DNA of 10,686 nt, from positions 1-10,686 of the forward strand of contig WREG01000051.1 in the NCBI GenBank assembly GCA_009779455.1. Direction: 5' to 3'. Below are positions 5,022-10,686 of this stretch, in pieces. Source of the DNA: Oscillospiraceae bacterium. GTDB lineage: Bacteria > Bacillota > Clostridia > Oscillospirales > Acutalibacteraceae. Both the position numbers and the translations under genes were made by a program. Position 1 is the first letter of the stretch. Each line of letters starts with the position of its first letter. The notes under the pieces were generated by a model that searched no databases, was not told the DNA's origin, and saw only the letters and a list, made by a program, of their open reading frames with translations.

Positions 5022-6848
5022 TTATGAATTTTTCTTCTTGCTGTACTGTTTCAACCGCAATTCTTTTGATAAAACCCTTTTCCGAAGCCTTAAACTATGC
5101 GGCGTGACCTCCAATAATTCGTCGTCCTTCAAAAATTCCATGCACTGCTCAAGGCTCAATACGGAATGGGGCGTCAGCCTCAGCGCCTCGTCGCTCCCCG
5201 ACGCGCGGGTGTTGGTCATCTGCTTCTTTTTGCAGATATTGCATACCAAATCCTCCGATTTCGAGCATTCGCCCACTATCATCCCCTCGTAAACGGGGAC
5301 GCCGGGGCCGATGAAAAGCCTGCCCCTGTCCTGGGTGCCATAAAGGCCGTAGGACGTGCTGTCCCCCGCCTCGTGGGCGACGATGGAGCCTTTTTCGCGC
5401 ATATTGAAATCGCCCTTATACGGCTCGTAGCCCGAAAAAAGGTTGTTCATGATGCCGTTGCCGTTGGTGTCCGTCAAAAATTCAGAGCGGTAGCCGATAA
5501 GCCCCCTCGCGGGCATCTTAAATTCTAGGTGGGTCATGCCGCCCTCGCGGGTCCCCATGTTTTCAAGCTCGCCCTTGCGCGAGCCTATTTTTTCCATCAC
5601 CGCGCCCACGTAGTTTTCGGGCGTTTCCACTATCAAAAGCTCGATAGGCTCTAAAATAACGCCGTTTTCCTCTTTTAATATGACCTGCGGGCGGGACACC
5701 GCGAATTCGTAGCCCTGCCGCCGCATGGTTTCGATAAGTATCGACAGATGAAGCTCGCCCCGCCCCGAAACCTTGAAGCAGTCGGTTGTTTCCGTTTCCT
5801 CGACCCTCATGCTGACGTTGGTTTCGACCTCTTTGAAAAGCCGTGCGCGGATATTCCGCGAGGTTACGAATTTCCCGTCTTTCCCCGCTAAAGGGCTGTC
5901 GTTGACAAGGAAATTCATGGATATAGTCGGCTCGTCTATTTTAATGAACGGAAGCGGCTCAATACAGCCGGGGTCGCAGGCCGTTTCCCCGATATTCAGG
6001 TCCTCAATTCCCGAAACGGCGATCAGATCGCCCGCTTTCGCCTCGCTTACCTCAACGCGTTTCAAGCCCTCAAACTGGTAAAGCCTCGATATTTTAACAT
6101 TTTCCGTTTTGCTATCCGTTTTGCAAAGTGTTACGGCCTGTCCCGTTTTGACCACGCCGCGCTCGACCCTGCCTATGCCGATGCGCCCCACATAATCGTC
6201 GTAATCGAGGCTGGAAAACAGTATTTGCAAAGGTGCGTCCGCATCTGCCTCAGGCGGCGCAATATTTTCGATAATAGAATCAAAAAGCGGACGCATATCA
6301 ATGCCTTCATCATCAGGGGCAGTTAAGGCGAAGCCGTCCCGGGACGAAGCGTATACAACAGGGAAGTCAAGCTGTTCGTCGTCTGCCCCGAGTTCGATGA
6401 AAAGGTCGAAAACCCCGTCCAAAACTTCCGCGGGCCGCGCCCCCGGACGGTCTATTTTATTTATTACGACTATTATCTTCTTTTTTAAATTCAGTGCCTT
6501 TGTAAGCACGAACCGCGTCTGCGGCATACAGCCCTCGAAAGCGTCAACGAGCAGGAGGGCGCCGTCCACCATCATCATGATGCGCTCCACCTCGCCGCCG
6601 AAATCCGCGTGGCCCGGGGTGTCGACTATATTGATTTTCACGCCGCCGTAATGCACGGCGGTGTTTTTTGATAATATCGTGATGCCCCGCTCGCGTTCAA
6701 GGTCGCCCCTGTCCATGACCCGCTCCGCCACCTGCTCGTTTTCGCGGAAAATCCCGCTCTGCCGCAGCAATTTATCCACCAGCGTGGTCTTTCCGTGGTC
6801 AACGTGGGCGATTATCGCTATGTTTCGTATGTCATTTCTTAATGTCAA
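5022..6848 (-). CDS. typA: ribosome-associated GTPase TypA/BipA
   Basis: Translation from TTG 6848 gives 608 residues, the normal length for TypA/BipA, an EF-G-like GTPase that binds the 70S ribosome and supports ribosome assembly and stress adaptation. G-domain motifs are present: G1 AHVDHGKTT (14-22), G2 RGITI (54-58), G3 DTPGHADFGGEV (76-87), G4 NKID (130-133) and a G5-like SSR (168-170). They are followed by domain II, the EF-G III/V-like domains and the TypA-specific C-terminal domain ending in a basic tail. An in-frame ATG at 6953 would add 35 residues, but these lie over the gnd coding region and have no family resemblance. TTG 6848 is preceded at eight bases by AAGGAAG (6857-6863), which overlaps the gnd stop codon. 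The gene is probably cotranscribed with gnd and pduL. Confidence 0.95.
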   Translation of the reverse strand: MTLRNDIRNIAIIAHVDHGKTTLVDKLLRQSGIFRENEQVAERVMDRGDLERERGITILSKNTAVHYGGVKINIVDTPGHADFGGEVERIMMMVDGALLLVDAFEGCMPQTRFVLTKALNLKKKIIVVINKIDRPGARPAEVLDGVFDLFIELGADDEQLDFPVVYASSRDGFALTAPDDEGIDMRPLFDSIIENIAPPEADADAPLQILFSSLDYDDYVGRIGIGRVERGVVKTGQAVTLCKTDSKTENVKISRLYQFEGLKRVEVSEAKAGDLIAVSGIEDLNIGETACDPGCIEPLPFIKIDEPTISMNFLVNDSPLAGKDGKFVTSRNIRARLFKEVETNVSMRVEETETTDCFKVSGRGELHLSILIETMRRQGYEFAVSRPQVILKEENGVILEPIELLIVETPENYVGAVMEKIGSRKGELENMGTREGGMTHLEFKMPARGLIGYRSEFLTDTNGNGIMNNLFSGYEPYKGDFNMREKGSIVAHEAGDSTSYGLYGTQDRGRLFIGPGVPVYEGMIVGECSKSEDLVCNICKKKQMTNTRASGSDEALRLTPHSVLSLEQCMEFLKDDELLEVTPHSLRLRKRVLSKELRLKQYSKKKNS

Positions 6849-6856
6849 ATTGTTTT

Positions 6857-6863
6857 CTTCCTT
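6857..6863 (-). promoter_or_regulatory. typA ribosome binding site overlapping the gnd stop
   Basis: On the minus strand the sequence reads TAAGGAAG, where TAA is the gnd stop and AAGGAAG is the typA Shine-Dalgarno site, followed by eight bases and the TTG start. This supports the unusual start and suggests that ribosomes finishing gnd help initiation at typA. Confidence 0.75.
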
Positions 6864-8313
6864 ATACAATATATTCCGACGCCGCCGTATCCCCGCCGCG
6901 CCCCGTCCAGTTGGTGTGGAAGAACTCCCCGCGGGGCCTGTCAAGGCGTTCATAGGTATGCGCCCCGAAATAGTCCCGCTGGGCCTGCAGGAGGTTCGCG
7001 GGCAGTTTTTCGCAGCGGAAAGCGTCGTAATAGCACAGCGCCGAGGACAGCGCGGGGACGGGTATGCCGTTCATCATGGCGTCCGCGCAGACCTGCCGCC
7101 AGCCGCCTTGCCCCTTTTCAATTATTTCCTTAAAATAGGGGTCAAGCAGGAGGTTTGCCAAGCAGGGGTTTTTATCAAACGCCTCTTTGATTTTACCTAA
7201 AAACACGCTTCTTATGATGCAGCCGCCGCGCCACATCAGGGCTATTCCGCCGTAGTTCAGGTTCCAGTTATAGGTTGCCGCAGCAGCCCCCATAAGCGTA
7301 TAGCCTTGGGCGTAGGATATGATTTTTGCGCAGTACAGGGCGTTTTTCAGGTCATTGATAAAGGCTTTTTTGTCGTTCAAATAGTTTATAGCGGGGCCTT
7401 TCAGCGCTTTCGAGGCCTCGACCCGTTCGTCCTTCATAGCGCTGAGGCAGCGGGCGAACACGGCTTCGCCTATGAGCGTCAGCGGCACCCCTTCGTCAAG
7501 GGCCGCCACGCCCGTCCACTTGCCCGTGCCCTTTTGGCCCGCCGTGTCGAGGATTTTGTCGATTATAGGCAGGCCGTCACCGTCTTTATAAGCCAAAATA
7601 TCCCGCGTTATCTCGATAAGGTAGCTGTCAAGCTCCGTTTCGTTCCATTCTTTGAATACTTCGTGCATTTCGTATGCGGACATGCCGAGCAAATCGCGCA
7701 TAAGCTGGTAGGCCTCGCAGATAAGCTGCATATCGCCGTATTCTATGCCGTTATGCACCATTTTCACAAAATGCCCCGCGCCGTTCTCCCCTACCCAGTC
7801 ACAGCAGGGCGAGCCATCGTCAACTTTGGCGCAGATTGCCTGAAAAATGGGCTTTACGTGCGGCCACGCGGCGGGCGAGCCGCCGGGCATCATGGAAGGG
7901 CCTTTCAGTGCGCCTTCCTCGCCGCCCGAAACCCCCGTGCCTATATACAAAAGCCCTTTGCTCTCGACATAAGCCGTCCTTCTGATGGTATCGGGGAAGT
8001 GCGAGTTCCCTCCGTCGATGATAATATCGCCTTTTTCAAGTAAAGGCATAAGCCTTTCTATGAAGTCGTCCACGGGCTGCCCCGCTTTGACCATAAGCAT
8101 CACTTTCCGAGGTTTTTCAAGCTTTTCCACAAGCTCCTCCGGCGAAAACGCCCCGACGATGTTAAGTCCTTTCGCTCTGCCTTCGGTAAAGTTTATCACC
8201 TTGTCAGCCGTCCTGTTGTAGACGGCCACGGAAAAACCCTTGCTCTCCATATTCATGCATAAATTTTCACCCATAACGGCGAGGCCTACGAGGCCTATGT
8301 CAGATTTTTTCAT
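6862..8313 (-). CDS. gnd: 6-phosphogluconate dehydrogenase, decarboxylating
   Basis: The 483-residue product is a full-length 6PGDH of the long (about 470-480 residue) class, converting 6-phosphogluconate to ribulose 5-phosphate and CO2 with NADP+ in the oxidative pentose phosphate pathway. The N-terminal Rossmann motif GLVGLAVMG (7-15) is followed by NRT (33-35), the usual NADP-preferring sequence. GNSH (102-105), VSGGEEGA (128-135) and the catalytic stretch HFVKMVHNGIEYGDMQ (181-196) with Lys184 and Glu191 are intact. Later signatures include QKGTGKWT (260-267), WRGGCIIRS (361-369) and AQRDYFGAHTYER (444-456). ATG 8313 has a strong GGAGGA (complement of 8321-8326) seven bases upstream. It starts 77 bases after hypD, the widest internal gap in this gene series, and ends 13 bases before typA. 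Enzyme assignment is very secure. Confidence 0.97.
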   Translation of the reverse strand: MKKSDIGLVGLAVMGENLCMNMESKGFSVAVYNRTADKVINFTEGRAKGLNIVGAFSPEELVEKLEKPRKVMLMVKAGQPVDDFIERLMPLLEKGDIIIDGGNSHFPDTIRRTAYVESKGLLYIGTGVSGGEEGALKGPSMMPGGSPAAWPHVKPIFQAICAKVDDGSPCCDWVGENGAGHFVKMVHNGIEYGDMQLICEAYQLMRDLLGMSAYEMHEVFKEWNETELDSYLIEITRDILAYKDGDGLPIIDKILDTAGQKGTGKWTGVAALDEGVPLTLIGEAVFARCLSAMKDERVEASKALKGPAINYLNDKKAFINDLKNALYCAKIISYAQGYTLMGAAAATYNWNLNYGGIALMWRGGCIIRSVFLGKIKEAFDKNPCLANLLLDPYFKEIIEKGQGGWRQVCADAMMNGIPVPALSSALCYYDAFRCEKLPANLLQAQRDYFGAHTYERLDRPRGEFFHTNWTGRGGDTAASEYIV

Positions 8314-8390
8314 TTATAATTCCTCCAATGATTTATTCAGGTTGGCTTATTCTGTCATATTAAACAAAATCAGCCGCCCCGTTCGGAATC

Positions 8391-9455
8391 TTATCCCTGA
8401 TTCCCGTACCATGATTCCCTGTAAATCCCGCAAGCCCCCTCCTCTGATGCCATGCACGGTCCCAGAGGATGCTCCGGGGTGCAGGTTTTCCCGAAATGGC
8501 AGCATTCGGCGGGGCGGGCACGGCCTGTTATGACCTCGCCGCACAGGCAGCCGTCCGGTTCAGCTTCATCCTGCCCTAGATCAATCCCCGCGTCAAAATC
8601 CGCGTAACCGTGCGCGAGGCTGTAGCCTGACGCCTCTATTTCGCCCAGCCCACGCCAGACGGAAGGCTCGCGCACAAAAAATTTGCCAATCAATTCCAAA
8701 GCGTCAATATTGCCCTGCCGGGATACGGCGTTCGGATATAAATTATGGACTTCGCTTGTGCCGCGCCCGGCCTGCCGTATAAGGTCGGCGACAGCAGCGA
8801 TAAGATGCTCATAGCCGAACCCCGCCACAGCCAAAGGTATGCCGTATTTTTCGCAAAGCGGCTCATACCCGCCGCAGCCTATGACCGCGCTGACGTGGCC
8901 GGGGCCTATAAATCCGTTAATTTGCGGGCTGTTTCGGCAAAGCCGTTCAAGCGCGGGGACCAGCGCTTTGACAGCGGTAAACAACCGCACGTTTTTTATG
9001 TTTTCATCCGCTAGTTTCCGGACTAAAAGCGCATATGACGGCAATGTGGTTTCAAAACCCACCGCTGCCACATAAAACAGCCGGCCGGGCTCTTTTTTGG
9101 CGTATGTCAAAACGTCCGACGGCGAATATATCAGCATAACGCTGCCGCCCGCCGCTTTGGCCTGTAAAAGCGACGTTTCCCGTCCGGGTACGCGCATCAT
9201 GTCGCCGAAGCTAAGCGCCGTGCAGCCCGGCCGCATGGAAAGCTCCGCGGCGCGGTCGATAAACCCGGCGGGTGTGACGCAAACCGGGCAGCCCGGCCCC
9301 GAAATGAGGGATATGTTCGGCGGCAGCAGCGACTGTATCCCGAAATGGGATATCTGCCGTGTATGGGTGCCGCAGACCTCCATCAAGCGGATTGGCGGGC
9401 CGTCATAATTTTTTATAAACCGAATAATTTTATCAAGTTTATTTTCCATACTCAT
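8391..9455 (-). CDS. hypD: [NiFe]-hydrogenase maturation protein HypD
   Basis: This 354-residue protein is HypD, which with HypC forms the scaffold where the Fe(CN)2CO group of [NiFe]-hydrogenase is assembled; HypE donates the cyanide. Visible signatures are MEVCGTHT (25-32), GPGCPVCVT (53-61), VGFETT (132-137), GFIGPGHVS (181-189), RQGNIDALE (246-254) and the cysteine-rich C-terminus CLCGEVITGRARPAECC (303-319). Cys325, 334 and 342 follow. The 28/56/59 cysteines correspond to the redox and iron-binding cysteines of the family, and the C-terminal set to the [4Fe-4S] cluster. The start at 9455 overlaps hypC by 17 bases; ATG 9449 is a possible alternative (352 residues). Neither has a clear ribosome binding site, suggesting translational coupling to hypC. 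hypE, hypF, hypA and hypB are not adjacent. Confidence 0.96.
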   Translation of the reverse strand: MSMENKLDKIIRFIKNYDGPPIRLMEVCGTHTRQISHFGIQSLLPPNISLISGPGCPVCVTPAGFIDRAAELSMRPGCTALSFGDMMRVPGRETSLLQAKAAGGSVMLIYSPSDVLTYAKKEPGRLFYVAAVGFETTLPSYALLVRKLADENIKNVRLFTAVKALVPALERLCRNSPQINGFIGPGHVSAVIGCGGYEPLCEKYGIPLAVAGFGYEHLIAAVADLIRQAGRGTSEVHNLYPNAVSRQGNIDALELIGKFFVREPSVWRGLGEIEASGYSLAHGYADFDAGIDLGQDEAEPDGCLCGEVITGRARPAECCHFGKTCTPEHPLGPCMASEEGACGIYRESWYGNQG

Positions 9456-9657
9456 CTATTAAATCGAACAATTCGTTTATTTCATCAGCTTCTGATTTTC
9501 GAAGCACGTTTATGGCGCATCCCGCGTGTATCAAAATATAATCGCCGATTTTGGCTTTTACGACCCCAAGCTCCACAGGCAATATATTTCCGCGTATATC
9601 GGCTTTCCCCCTGCCGCCGTCCATTTGAACCAGTTTCCCCGGAACCGCGACGCACAT
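9439..9657 (-). CDS. hypC: [NiFe]-hydrogenase maturation chaperone HypC
   Basis: This 72-residue protein is a complete HypC/HybG-family chaperone. It starts with the diagnostic MCVAVPG, in which Cys2 (exposed after removal of Met1) is the essential residue for the HypD complex and iron delivery to the hydrogenase large subunit. The family motif GDYILIHAGCAI (38-49) follows, with a cysteine at position 47 where phenylalanine is common. The tail is acidic and helical. ATG 9657 is 14 bases after the whiA stop and is preceded by a tract of seven G residues serving as the Shine-Dalgarno site. It overlaps hypD by 17 bases. HypC and HypD act as a 1:1 complex, so coupled translation makes sense. Confidence 0.95.
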   Translation of the reverse strand: MCVAVPGKLVQMDGGRGKADIRGNILPVELGVVKAKIGDYILIHAGCAINVLRKSEADEINELFDLIDEYGK

Positions 9658-9661
9658 AAAA

Positions 9662-9668
9662 CCCCCCC
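9662..9668 (-). promoter_or_regulatory. seven-G Shine-Dalgarno tract of hypC
   Basis: On the minus strand the only ribosome binding site for hypC is AAGGGGGGGTTTT followed by ATG, a homopolymer of seven G (complement of 9662-9668) four bases from the start codon. A GGAGG-like core is missing. Slippage in such a tract would change the spacing to the start codon. Confidence 0.6.
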
Positions 9669-9671
9669 TTT

Positions 9672-10568
9672 TTAATTATGCATTTCTTTATAGATTTCAA
9701 CAATCTTTTTAAACCTGTGGTTAACCCCCGAGCGGGATATGGGCTTTTCGAGCTTTTCGCATATTTCGCGTAGGCTGCATTCAGGGTTTTCCAGTCTCAA
9801 TACAGCCAGCTCGCGAAGCTCCGGCGGCAAAAAATCGAACCCCCTGTGCTTTTTGATATATCTTATGGCGTCAAGCTGTGCCAGCGCCGCGTTTACGCTC
9901 CTGTCGATATTGGCGTTGTCGAAATTTGTCCGCCTGTTTACGCGGTTGCGGATATTTTTCATCATTTTTACGCTCATCAGCTCCAGCGACGAGTTTGTCG
10001 CGCCCATGAGGGTCAGCATATCCTCAATACTGCCGCTGTCCTTGAAATACGCCAAATACGCGCCGTTGCGCCGCGCTTCTTTCGGGCTGATGTCGTCGAA
10101 TTCGTCGAAAAGCTTTAAAAAATCATTATATAATAAACGCCGCGAAACGGAAAACGCGAGGTGGTATTCCTTTTCCGGCGAGGTTATGATGCCGCACACC
10201 AGGAACGCCCCTCTTATAAATGAGCCGAAGCAGCATTCGCCCGAAAAAATCGCCCTGTTTATCCGCAGGCCCGTTTCTTTTCCCGTATATCCGAATTTCG
10301 TGAGGATTTTTTGACGGCATTCAGGGTTTTCAACCTTTATGATATATTTTCCGGCTTTTGTCTTTTTTAATATAGGCGAAACGCCCGTAACCGCTTCAGC
10401 CGCGCAGGCATAAATTTTGGCGACGTCCGCGTTTTCCGTCAAAAGGCTTATCTCGCGCCCGGAAAACGCCCTGCCGAACAGCATCAGCCCATAGCCCTCC
10501 GCCAAAGCGCAGCAAGGGGGAAGCTCAACGGAGCATAATTCTTTTTTTACATCTGATGAAAATGACAA
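9672..10568 (-). CDS. whiA: WhiA-family DNA-binding regulator
   Basis: The 298-residue product is WhiA, a Gram-positive regulator of cell division, chromosome segregation and (in actinobacteria) sporulation. The N-terminal half has a degenerate LAGLIDADG homing-endonuclease fold without nuclease function, with its motif at FIRGAFLVCG (117-126) followed by SPEKEYHLAF (130-139). The family hallmark NFDNANIDRSVNAALAQL (215-232) precedes a C-terminal helix-turn-helix around 250-290 with SLREICEKL and ISRSGVNHRFKK. The start is TTG 10568, with AAAGGA about eight bases upstream on the minus strand. It is slightly shorter than the common 310-325 residues but no key part is missing. In many Firmicutes whiA follows rapZ and yvcK; those would lie beyond the window, and downstream hypC instead of the more usual neighbours is noteworthy. 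No clear promoter precedes it here. Confidence 0.93.
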   Translation of the reverse strand: MSFSSDVKKELCSVELPPCCALAEGYGLMLFGRAFSGREISLLTENADVAKIYACAAEAVTGVSPILKKTKAGKYIIKVENPECRQKILTKFGYTGKETGLRINRAIFSGECCFGSFIRGAFLVCGIITSPEKEYHLAFSVSRRLLYNDFLKLFDEFDDISPKEARRNGAYLAYFKDSGSIEDMLTLMGATNSSLELMSVKMMKNIRNRVNRRTNFDNANIDRSVNAALAQLDAIRYIKKHRGFDFLPPELRELAVLRLENPECSLREICEKLEKPISRSGVNHRFKKIVEIYKEMHN

Positions 10569-10586
10569 TTTTATATCCTTTTATTA

Positions 10587-10686
10587 AGGCAACCTCTAAA
10601 AACCCCGTTTCGCGTCTATGCGGCTAAAATCCCGCAGACCTTTGTCATCCTCCTGACAGTAAGGCTTCGTCGTCTTTCGCGGTCTG
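10587..10686. other. non-coding edge region rich in inverted repeats
   Basis: Upstream of whiA lies about 100 bases with no plausible gene. It holds TGCGG (10619-10623) with CCGCA (10632-10636), TGTCA (10643-10647) with TGACA (10654-10658), and CAGACC (10635-10640) with GGTCTG (10681-10686), the last pair enclosing the second. GC content is higher than in the other spacers. This may be the end of a dispersed repeat or insertion element that continues past the window edge, or a structured leader. No whiA promoter was found in it. The call is tentative. Confidence 0.35.

Noticed and set aside
6849..6953. N-terminal extension of TypA starting at ATG 6953
   Set aside because: It lies inside the gnd coding sequence, has no ribosome binding site, shows no TypA resemblance, and would make the protein longer than the family.
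7306..8043. 245-codon open frame on the plus strand
   Set aside because: It is antisense to the highly conserved gnd gene, shows no recognisable domain, and arises from the codon bias of that gene. The same applies to the long plus-strand frames within whiA, typA and hypD.
8314..8390. Promoter for gnd (ATGACA then TAAATC on the minus strand, 17-base spacing)
   Set aside because: The -10 match is only three of six, and transcription would start at or within the gnd ribosome binding site.
10618..10650. Tiny minus-strand ORF encoding MTKVCGILAA
   Set aside because: It is ten codons long, the GGAGG directly touches the ATG so spacing is unsuitable, and it lies in a hairpin-rich non-coding block.

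Overview
The window looks like a chromosomal segment of an anaerobic Gram-positive bacterium, most likely class Clostridia (Bacillota). Supporting this are a WhiA regulator, [NiFe]-hydrogenase maturation proteins HypC and HypD, a PduL-type phosphotransacylase, strong AGGAGG-like ribosome binding sites, several TTG/GTG starts, and roughly balanced GC in genes with AT-rich spacers. I cannot name the species. No tRNA, rRNA, CRISPR array or intact insertion sequence was seen.

Left half, plus strand (about 1-4416): an AT-rich spacer ends in an excellent SigA-type promoter (TTGACA, 17 nt, TATCAT) with a candidate MarR operator inside it. It drives a four-gene efflux operon: a MarR-family regulator, a membrane-anchored HlyD/MacA-type adaptor, a MacB-type ABC ATPase and a MacB-type permease with a large extracellular domain. 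This is the usual layout of a self-regulated MacAB-like tripartite exporter, but its substrate cannot be read from sequence. The ATPase and permease starts are best placed slightly downstream of the longest possible ORF starts, because the Shine-Dalgarno sequences fit the internal ATGs.

Right half, minus strand (10568 down to 4427): six co-directional, closely spaced genes in the order whiA, hypC, hypD, gnd, typA, pduL. They cover a sporulation/division regulator, two hydrogenase-maturation factors (without hypA, B, E or F), 6-phosphogluconate dehydrogenase, the ribosome-associated GTPase TypA/BipA and a phosphotransacylase. The small gaps suggest cotranscription, at least in blocks. typA most likely starts at a TTG at 6848.

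The most unusual structure is a set of heptanucleotide tandem repeats in three of the intergenic gaps: adaptor/ATPase, ATPase/permease and the convergent permease/pduL gap. The heptamers differ between loci, yet most intact units fit one plus-strand consensus, YAAYYCY, so the loci differ mainly by transitions. In the first two, opposing arms flank a spacer and could fold into long hairpins; the third is a short version. The repeats also supply or abut the stop codons of all four neighbouring genes. I suggest a family of RNA-folding or mobile repeats, possibly tuning expression within the efflux operon. The last 100 bases at the right edge are non-coding, rich in short inverted repeats, and may be the end of a dispersed element that continues outside the window.
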